Assembly: GCA_019313025.1 (NCBI GenBank)
Contig: JAFDCA010000455.1
Span: 1 to 8,537 of the forward strand
Origin: Deltaproteobacteria bacterium
Lineage (GTDB): Bacteria > Desulfobacterota > Desulfobacteria > Desulfobacterales > UBA11574
Direction: 5' to 3'
Length of the DNA: 8,537 bases
Shown: piece after piece, positions 1 to 6,155 of the stretch
Position numbering within the stretch: position 1 is the first letter of the stretch
Layout of the letters: each line of letters opens with the position of its first letter
The notes under the pieces: model-generated
The model's input: the letters and a program-made list of their open reading frames with translations, nothing else
Told to the model about the DNA's origin: nothing
Database searches by the model: none
Program-made: the position numbers and the translations under genes

Positions 1-1860
1 ATGTTCGCTCGCTGCAGGGCATGGTTGGTGTTTCAGGAATATTCACAAGAAATTTGCGATGATTGTTTTGTTTCTTTTAGTTCAAATTCGGATTCAAAAG
101 GGATATGGCGATTTCAGGTCCCCACAGGGCAGGGGCAACATGTATTTTTGTCCATTTATACGGAGATGATAACCGGAGAAAACGGTTTACGAATGATTTT
201 TAACCGCGAACCGGCCAAAGGCCTAAATGGAAGGCTTCCTGACCACGAACCGGTTCGTCTGATCTTGCGGCCTGATATTGAAAATCGAAATTTTCATGAT
301 ACCACTAAAGCTTACCAGGGACCTGAACACACGTGGCGGGATGCTGTCGATTCAACGCCGGATGGCTTTAGTTTTTCCCCGGATATGAAGCATCAATTGA
401 ATCTGAGGCTTTCTGACGGGGACTTCATATGGGAACCCGAGTGGCAATACATGGTTCATAGACCCAAAGAGGCTGAACGAGGACTTGACCCGGATTCGGA
501 TCTTTTTAGTCCCGGTTATTTTCAAGCGTTTCTCACCGGTGGCGGATCTGTGACATTGAATGCTCGAATTGAAGAGGGAAAAACACTTGATTCCGATATG
601 AGCATGCCACCTATAACAGACAGAGAGTGGTTTAACTTTGAAAAAAACAAATTTTTAGCACCAGTGGATGTCCTGGAAAAAGCCATGGGTCACTATATCG
701 TAAATCGAGGCGCCTTGCATACGGTTATTGCCGGATATCCATGGTTTCTTGACTGGGGAAGGGATGCCCTGATTTTTGTTCGAGGGTTGATCGCAGCAGG
801 AAAAACGGATGAGGCCCGGGATATCATAAAATTGTTTGGTCAATATGAAACCGATGGAACGATTCCCAACATGATTCAGGGAGAAAATGCCAGAAACAGG
901 GACACTTCCGACGCTCCCCTTTGGTATTGTATTGCTTGTAATGACCTTTTAAAATTTGAGGAAAGTGATGCTTTCCTCAATATGGAATGTGGCAAGCGGA
1001 GCATTCGCCAGATTCTCTTTTCCATCGTTCGTGCTTACATGGTCGGCACACCCAATGGTATCCGGATGGATCCTGAATCGGGGCTTATTTTCAGTCCATC
1101 CCACTTTACCTGGATGGACACAAATTTTCCGGCGGGCACGCCGCGTGAAGGGTATCCCATCGAGATACAGGCGTTGTGGTATGCTACGCTTTCTTTTTTG
1201 GCCCGCATCGATACTTCAGGGAATAAAGGCGATTGGGAACGAAAAGCCATTCAGGTTCAGTCTTCGATTCTTGAGCTTTTTATTCTCAAAAACGAAGCGC
1301 ATCTGGCCGATTGTCTCCATGCCGGTCCAGGAGTGCCGGCGAGGCAGTCAGATCCTGACGATGCATTGAGACCGAATCAGCTCCTTGCCGTTACCCTTGG
1401 CGCTGTATCCGACGTGGATGTTTGTCGAAATATCGTCGCTGCATGTGAGGAACTTTTAATACCTGGTGCCATAAGGAGTCTTGCAGACCGTCCTGTTCGA
1501 CGTCCACTGATAATTGAGCATCATGGAAAAATGATGAATGATCCATACCATCCCTATCAGGGGAAATATATCGGAGATGAGGATGCAAAACGGAAACCTG
1601 CCTATCATAACGGTACGGCCTGGACGTGGCTGTTTCCCAGTTATTGTGAAGCATGGATAAAGGCGTATGGCATAAACGGTAAAAAAACGGCCCTTGACTG
1701 GCTGGCAAGCAGCGCCGGACTCGTTTCCAAAGGTTGCATCGGTCATGTGCCGGAAATTCTGGATGGAGATTTTCCACATCAACTACGAGGTTGCGATGCC
1801 CAAGCCTGGGGTGCCAGCGAGATCGTTCGAGTGTGGAAGCTGATTGAATCTTTGAATTGA
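1..1860 (+). CDS. Amylo-alpha-1,6-glucosidase / glycogen debranching enzyme, GH133 (5'-partial)
   Basis: Hydrolyses alpha-1,6 branch linkages of glycogen or limit dextrins; cytoplasmic, with no signal peptide or membrane segment visible. The visible 619 residues hold a beta-rich N-terminal part of GDE_N type (about 30-195, including RLILRPDIENRNFHD at 86-100 and EPEWQYMVHR at 145-154) and an (alpha/alpha)-barrel catalytic part (about 220-619). The catalytic part carries the family blocks GYPWFLDWGRD (245-255), a TIPNMI..N stretch (287-297), DTSDAPLW (301-308), RPNQ (457-460), HNGTAWTW (536-543) and AWGASEI (602-608). The reading frame is intact to TGA at 1858-1860. The ATG at position 1 is unlikely to be the true start: it is the first base of the window, no upstream sequence can be inspected, and the opening block of bacterial GDE_N (NGLGGY...TRRYHGLL) is missing. 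The full gene probably extends upstream. It lies 107 nt before the phosphorylase, which suits a joint role in glycogen breakdown. Family assignment is firm; the start is not. Confidence 0.9.
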   Translation: MFARCRAWLVFQEYSQEICDDCFVSFSSNSDSKGIWRFQVPTGQGQHVFLSIYTEMITGENGLRMIFNREPAKGLNGRLPDHEPVRLILRPDIENRNFHDTTKAYQGPEHTWRDAVDSTPDGFSFSPDMKHQLNLRLSDGDFIWEPEWQYMVHRPKEAERGLDPDSDLFSPGYFQAFLTGGGSVTLNARIEEGKTLDSDMSMPPITDREWFNFEKNKFLAPVDVLEKAMGHYIVNRGALHTVIAGYPWFLDWGRDALIFVRGLIAAGKTDEARDIIKLFGQYETDGTIPNMIQGENARNRDTSDAPLWYCIACNDLLKFEESDAFLNMECGKRSIRQILFSIVRAYMVGTPNGIRMDPESGLIFSPSHFTWMDTNFPAGTPREGYPIEIQALWYATLSFLARIDTSGNKGDWERKAIQVQSSILELFILKNEAHLADCLHAGPGVPARQSDPDDALRPNQLLAVTLGAVSDVDVCRNIVAACEELLIPGAIRSLADRPVRRPLIIEHHGKMMNDPYHPYQGKYIGDEDAKRKPAYHNGTAWTWLFPSYCEAWIKAYGINGKKTALDWLASSAGLVSKGCIGHVPEILDGDFPHQLRGCDAQAWGASEIVRVWKLIESLN

Positions 1861-1866
1861 CTATTT

Positions 1867-1915
1867 AAAAATGGTTTAGTAGTTAGACGGTTGGGTTTAT
1901 AATAAACCAGTTTTT
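1867..1915 (+). terminator. Weak terminator-like hairpin or palindromic operator in the 1861-1967 spacer
   Basis: Two nested structures are visible. GGTTTAT (1894-1900) and ATAAACC (1902-1908) form a perfect palindrome around A1901. AAAAATGGTTTA (1867-1878) can also pair with TAAACCAGTTTTT (1903-1915) with one bulged base, and the 3' arm ends in T5. The stems are AT-rich, so as an intrinsic terminator this would be weak. Because the palindrome contains the TATAAT of the candidate promoter, it could equally be an operator. The two readings cannot be separated by eye. Confidence 0.25.
1875..1903 (+). promoter_or_regulatory. Candidate sigma70-type promoter before the phosphorylase
   Basis: A perfect -10 hexamer TATAAT lies at 1898-1903, with a weak -35 (TTTAGT, 1875-1880, three of six consensus bases) at 17-nt spacing. 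Transcription would begin near 1910, about 60 nt before the phosphorylase start. The surrounding spacer is AT-rich, so a chance match is quite possible. If real, the phosphorylase-synthase-branching enzyme block could be transcribed independently of the debrancher. Confidence 0.35.
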
Positions 1916-1960
1916 ATTTGTTAAATTACTCCGTGAAAAATGCTTTATTTTTCAAAAAAA

Positions 1961-1964
1961 AGGA
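1961..1964 (+). promoter_or_regulatory. Ribosome binding site deciding the phosphorylase start
   Basis: AGGA follows a run of seven A bases. It is 3 nt from the ATG at 1968 and 9 nt from the in-frame ATG at 1974. The usual 5-10 nt spacing favours 1974, which would drop only the two residues Met-Asn. Confidence 0.6.
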
Positions 1965-1967
1965 TAG

Positions 1968-4523
1968 ATGAATATGAGTTACATACAAACTTTTCAGGTA
2001 TTTCCCGCTGTTCCTGAACCGCTATCTTTTCTCCAGGTCTTGGCACGCAACCTCTGGTGGTGCTGGCGGTTGGATGCCATTGAATTGTTTCGCCGGATCA
2101 ACCCCAGGCTCTGGGAACGATCCGGGCGAAATCCCATTGTTTTTTCAACCTTGATTCCTCAGAAGCAATTGGAAAAACTCTCAAAAGACAAAAGCTTTCT
2201 GGCCCATCAGCAACGGGTGAAAGAACGTTTTGTGGCTGAAGTTTTAACCCCTGTGAATCGCAGCGATAGCCCATACGGACAAAATGGTACCATCGCGTAT
2301 TTTTCAATGGAATACGGAATTCATGAGAGTGTGCCTATCTCGGCCGGTGGTCTTGGCATACTGTCAGGTGATCATTTAAAAGCGGCGTCCGATTTCGCGC
2401 TTCCGTTAATCGGGGTGGGGATGCTCTATCGTCAAGGGTATTTTCATCAGTTCCTTGATCCCGACGGATGGCAGCAGGAGGAGTATCCGGAGACCGATAT
2501 CTATCATCTACCATTGAAGCGGGCCAAAGATCGTTCTGGAAAAGATGTCACCATATCTGTGGATGGACCGACCGGTGAAATTCGAGCGGCTGTATGGAAA
2601 ATAATGGTTGGGCGCGTTCCGCTATATCTGCTCGATACCAATTTGCCTGAGAATTCACCACAAATTAGAGACATCACATCACGTCTGTATGTGGGAGATC
2701 AAAAAATAAGACTGGCCCAGGAAGTGCTTCTGGGAATCGGGGGAATGCGCTGTCTCGAAGCCATGGGTATTTATCCCATCGTGTGCCATTTGAATGAAGG
2801 GCATTGTGCTTTTGCCACCCTGGAACGACTTTCCCAAACGATGTCGAAATATAACGTCGATCTAAAGACGGCCGAAGAAATTGTTTCCAGAACAACGGTC
2901 TTGACCACCCATACACCTGTGGCCGCCGGTCACGACGAGTTCCCTGTGGAGCTTGTCAAGCCGTATCTGAGTTCTTTGGCAGACCGGCTGGGGGTGACCA
3001 TTGGAGAGGTCGTATCGTGGGGACAAGCGGTAAAATCCGGTTCGGACGCTCCCCTTTCCATGTTTGTACTGGGATTGCGAATGGCCCAATACATTAACGG
3101 TGTTAGTGAGTTGCACGGAAAGGTGGCCCGACGCATGTGGTCACATGTCTGGGACGGAATCCCTGAAGATGAGGTTCCCATTACCCATATCACAAACGGT
3201 ATACATATTCCATCTTGGATTTCCATAGAAAATGCCCTGCTGTTTGAAAGATATCTGGGACCTGAGTGGCATCTGCACCTATCGCATCAGGAAACTGTCC
3301 ATCGGATTGATGAAATTTATGATGAAGAGCTGTGGCGTGCGCACGAAATGAGCCGGAGCCGCCTCATTCGAACCTGTAGAGCGCTCATGATTAAACAATA
3401 CAGCCGGCGAAACGCTCCCAGAGCCATGATGAAGGATGCTGAATCGGTTCTGGATCAGGACATATTGACCATTGTGTTTGCCCGCCGGTTTGCGACATAT
3501 AAGCGCGCTGATCTTCTTCTTAAAGATCCTGAGCGACTTGAGGCCATGATTACATCGAAAGACCGGCCGGTTCAATTCATTTTTGCAGGAAAAGCCCATC
3601 CCAGGGACAATGAGGGTAAAGATCTCATTAAGAGCATCATTGAATTTGCGCGCAGACCTGAGGTGCGTTCCAGAATCGCTTTTCTTGAAGATTATGACAT
3701 CAATATTGCCAGACATTTGGTTCAGGGTGCCGATGTATGGTTGAACACACCCAGACGTCCCTTTGAAGCATGCGGCACTTCTGGAATGAAGGCAGCTGCC
3801 AACGGCGTTCTCAATGTAAGCATCCTTGATGGATGGTGGTGTGAAGGGTATACAAAAGAAACGGGATGGCGCATTGGTAATGGTGAAGAGTACACGGATC
3901 CGGCATATCAGGATTCGGTGGAAAGTCAGGCCCTTTATAATGTTCTGGAGAATGAGGTCATCCCCCGTTTTTATGAGAGAAAAAACGGAGATATTCCCGT
4001 ACTTTGGTTAAAGATGATGAAGGCGTCGATGGGAATGGCAATGCAACATTTTTGCACCCATGTCATGTTGTCTAAATATGAAGCGCTTTTTTATGCACCG
4101 GCTGCGAGGCGTTTGGAGTTTCTGACTTCGGATAGTGCCAAAGAAGCTGTGGTTTTTTCAAAACAATATAAACGACTTGGCGACTTGTGGGGTAACATTA
4201 ATATCGGGACTCCTGTTCGGGAAACAGAAGGTCCGTTTCGAGTGGGAGATAATTTTACGGTAACGACGGTCGTGAATCTGGGAGAACTTCGTCCGGACGA
4301 AGTCAATATAGAGCTCTACTATGGGCCCCTTAAAACAGTGGATACGATATCTGAAAGTCATTATGAAGAAATGACAGTTAAAGAAAATCAAGGGAATGGC
4401 GCGTATTTATACGCATGCAACATTAGGTGTGCCGCTTCAGGCCGATATGGATTTACCGTCAGGGCTGTTCCCCGTGGAGATGATCGAATTAAATTCGCAC
4501 CCGGACGCATTACATGGGCGTGA
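1968..4523 (+). CDS. glgP: Alpha-glucan (glycogen) phosphorylase, GT35, DUF3417-containing long form
   Basis: Cleaves terminal alpha-1,4 glucosyl units with phosphate to give glucose-1-phosphate; PLP-dependent and cytoplasmic. The 851 residues comprise a DUF3417-type N-terminal region (about 10-105), the GT35 catalytic fold (about 108-715), and a C-terminal beta-rich Ig-like extension (about 740-851) present in the long forms of this group. Visible motifs are YFSMEYGIHES (111-121), SAGGLGILSGDH (125-136), NEGHCAF (276-282), RRFATYKR (506-513), GKAHP (541-545) and GTSGMKAAANG (603-613), in which K608 is the expected PLP Schiff-base lysine (counterpart of GTGNMK in classical phosphorylases). 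The boundary shown uses the ATG at 1968, but AGGA at 1961-1964 is only 3 nt away from it. An in-frame ATG at 1974 (protein starting MSYIQTFQV) has a 9-nt spacing and is the more likely start. The gene is intact. Inorganic phosphate would be the co-substrate; the preferred glucan length is not deducible from the sequence. Confidence 0.95.
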   Translation: MNMSYIQTFQVFPAVPEPLSFLQVLARNLWWCWRLDAIELFRRINPRLWERSGRNPIVFSTLIPQKQLEKLSKDKSFLAHQQRVKERFVAEVLTPVNRSDSPYGQNGTIAYFSMEYGIHESVPISAGGLGILSGDHLKAASDFALPLIGVGMLYRQGYFHQFLDPDGWQQEEYPETDIYHLPLKRAKDRSGKDVTISVDGPTGEIRAAVWKIMVGRVPLYLLDTNLPENSPQIRDITSRLYVGDQKIRLAQEVLLGIGGMRCLEAMGIYPIVCHLNEGHCAFATLERLSQTMSKYNVDLKTAEEIVSRTTVLTTHTPVAAGHDEFPVELVKPYLSSLADRLGVTIGEVVSWGQAVKSGSDAPLSMFVLGLRMAQYINGVSELHGKVARRMWSHVWDGIPEDEVPITHITNGIHIPSWISIENALLFERYLGPEWHLHLSHQETVHRIDEIYDEELWRAHEMSRSRLIRTCRALMIKQYSRRNAPRAMMKDAESVLDQDILTIVFARRFATYKRADLLLKDPERLEAMITSKDRPVQFIFAGKAHPRDNEGKDLIKSIIEFARRPEVRSRIAFLEDYDINIARHLVQGADVWLNTPRRPFEACGTSGMKAAANGVLNVSILDGWWCEGYTKETGWRIGNGEEYTDPAYQDSVESQALYNVLENEVIPRFYERKNGDIPVLWLKMMKASMGMAMQHFCTHVMLSKYEALFYAPAARRLEFLTSDSAKEAVVFSKQYKRLGDLWGNINIGTPVRETEGPFRVGDNFTVTTVVNLGELRPDEVNIELYYGPLKTVDTISESHYEEMTVKENQGNGAYLYACNIRCAASGRYGFTVRAVPRGDDRIKFAPGRITWA

Positions 4524-4582
4524 CGGACCGATTGAAAGACATTACGATAACCCCCATACTTCTCGTATAAAAACATAACTAT

Positions 4583-4587
4583 AGGGA
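4583..4587 (+). promoter_or_regulatory. Ribosome binding site of glgA
   Basis: AGGGA lies 7 nt before the ATG at 4595, normal Shine-Dalgarno placement, and supports that start. A TATAAA at 4566-4571 in the same 71-nt spacer has no convincing -35 partner, so I do not call a separate promoter here. Confidence 0.6.
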
Positions 4588-4594
4588 TGATAAA

Positions 4595-6106
4595 ATGGCA
4601 AATCCCCGTATACTCATCGTCACCCCTGAGGTCACCTATCTGCCTGACCGCATGAAAAGCATGGCCAGCTACTTCACGGCCAAAGCCGGGGGTCTGGCCG
4701 ATGTATCCGCGGCTTTGATCAAAGCCCTGTTTGATCAGGGTGCTGATGTTCACGTGGCGCTTCCTGATTACCGCGCCATATTCAGAGACCATCTTGCCCC
4801 TTTCCTCAAAAAGGAGCTGAACACCATCCACCGCATTATGCCGGATGATCGGGTACATTTGGCCGAAGATCGTGCCTTTTTTTATCTGAATCGGGTCTAT
4901 TCCGATTACGGCGGTGAGAACATAAAGCTTTCGCTGGCATTTCAAAGGGAAGTCATCAATAATATCATTCCCCGCGTTCAGCCGGATCTGATCCACTGCA
5001 ACGACTGGATGACCGGTTTGATCCCGGCCTTGGCCAGAGAGGGGGGCATCCCGTGTCTATTTACGGTCCACAATATCCATACCGTGAGAACCCTTCTTTC
5101 CACTATTGAAGACCGTGGGATTGATGCAGCGTACTTTTGGCAGCATTTGTACTACGTAAAATATGCCGACGAATACGAGAATATTCGCGAATTCATTCCT
5201 GTGGATTTTCTGGCCAGCGGTGTTTTTGCCGCCCATTTTGTCAATACGGTGAGTCCGACCTTTTTAAGGGAAATCATTCTTGGAAAACACGATTTTGTAG
5301 AGCCGCCGTTAAGGGAGGAACTCACCAACAAATGGTATGCCGGATGCGCCGTGGGCATCCTTAATGCCCCGGATCCCAGCTTTGATCCCGCACATGATCA
5401 GGACCTTTACCGTCAGTACGATGCCAAAGATCATAAGGAAGGAAAGAAGGAAAACAAACGCTATCTCCAGAAAAAACTTGGCCTAACTCGGGACGAAAAA
5501 GCCCCGATCTTTTTTTGGCCTTCGAGATTAGACAACAGACAAAAAGGGTGCCAATTGCTGGCGGACATTCTCTATCGGGTCGTGTCTAAGTATTGGAACG
5601 AGCGTCTTCAGGTGGTCTTTGTGGCCAACGGCGATTTTCAAAAACATTTTAAAAACATCGTTGATTTTCATGGGATACACGAACGGGTGGCCATATGCGA
5701 TTTCAATGAGGGATTGGAACATTTGGCTTACGGTGCTTCTGATTTTGTAATGATGCCTTCTCTTTTTGAGCCCTGTGGGTTGCCGCAAATGATCGGTACC
5801 ATCTACGGTGCCTTGCCGGTGGTTCATGATACAGGAGGGCTTCACGATACGGTTCTTCATATTGACATAAAAAAGAATCTGGGTAACGGTTTTGTCTTTA
5901 AAACGTATGATAGTGGCGGCCTGTTCTGGGCGATTCAAGAAGCCATGACATTTTATAATCTCCCTGAAAAAACCAAGGCGCGACAAATCGAGCGCATTAT
6001 GACGGAAAGTGCCGCTAGCTTCAATCATGACGTTACAGCCCAGCAGTACATTGATCTTTATGAAAAAATGCTAAAGCGTCCGCTGATTACCCCTCGCTAT
6101 TCATGA
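4595..6106 (+). CDS. glgA: Glycogen synthase, GT5
   Basis: Transfers glucose from a nucleotide sugar (ADP-glucose in most bacterial members) to the non-reducing end of the alpha-1,4-glucan; cytoplasmic GT-B fold. The 503 residues show a GT5 N-terminal domain (about 4-250) with the acceptor/donor loop KAGGLADV (30-37), HCNDWMTGL (134-142), FTVHNIHT (156-163) and VNTVSPTFLREI (216-227). A GT1-like C-terminal domain (about 300-495) follows, with SRLDNRQKG (310-318), FEPCGLPQM (391-399) and TGGLHDTV (413-420). Length is close to the usual 470-530. Differences from the E. coli pattern are about a dozen extra residues between beta-1 (ILIVTPEV) and KAGGL, N136 and M139 where E. coli has histidines (HDWH), and one extra residue between R311 and K317 compared with SRLTSQKG. 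I read these as marks of a divergent clade, not as inactivation, because the Lys, Arg and Glu landmarks remain. A Shine-Dalgarno site supports the ATG. Nucleotide preference cannot be settled here, and no glgC is in the window. Confidence 0.92.
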   Translation: MANPRILIVTPEVTYLPDRMKSMASYFTAKAGGLADVSAALIKALFDQGADVHVALPDYRAIFRDHLAPFLKKELNTIHRIMPDDRVHLAEDRAFFYLNRVYSDYGGENIKLSLAFQREVINNIIPRVQPDLIHCNDWMTGLIPALAREGGIPCLFTVHNIHTVRTLLSTIEDRGIDAAYFWQHLYYVKYADEYENIREFIPVDFLASGVFAAHFVNTVSPTFLREIILGKHDFVEPPLREELTNKWYAGCAVGILNAPDPSFDPAHDQDLYRQYDAKDHKEGKKENKRYLQKKLGLTRDEKAPIFFWPSRLDNRQKGCQLLADILYRVVSKYWNERLQVVFVANGDFQKHFKNIVDFHGIHERVAICDFNEGLEHLAYGASDFVMMPSLFEPCGLPQMIGTIYGALPVVHDTGGLHDTVLHIDIKKNLGNGFVFKTYDSGGLFWAIQEAMTFYNLPEKTKARQIERIMTESAASFNHDVTAQQYIDLYEKMLKRPLITPRYS

Positions 6107-6127
6107 AAAGCGTCAACCCCAAAAAAA

Positions 6128-6155
6128 AAGTGACCAGTAACAAGTGACAAGTGAC
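6128..6155 (+). repeat. Tandem heptad repeat (AAGTGAC)x4 spanning the glgB start
   Basis: Four contiguous 7-bp units are seen: AAGTGAC (6128-6134), CAGTAAC (6135-6141, two mismatches), AAGTGAC (6142-6148) and AAGTGAC (6149-6155). An A9 run (6121-6129) abuts them on the left. The GTG in the third unit is the start codon of the branching enzyme, and the repeat encodes its residues 2-4 (Thr-Ser-Asp). No Shine-Dalgarno sequence is seen upstream. The GTG in the first unit (6130) opens a five-codon frame whose TGA (6145-6147) overlaps the start at 6144 as GTGA. Confidence 0.85.

Noticed and set aside
3279..3716. 145-codon - strand frame within glgP
   Set aside because: It is fully antisense to the catalytic domain of the phosphorylase and has no motif.
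4532..4571. Promoter for glgA from TTGAAA (4532-4537) and TATAAA (4566-4571)
   Set aside because: The spacing is 28 nt, far from 16-18, and no better -35 lies at the correct distance.
4388..4996. 202-codon - strand frame crossing the glgP end, the spacer and the glgA start
   Set aside because: It is antisense to two solid genes over most of its length, with a low-information sequence and no recognisable motif.
5528..6028. 166-codon - strand frame within glgA
   Set aside because: It is fully antisense to the conserved GT5 C-terminal domain; a shadow frame.
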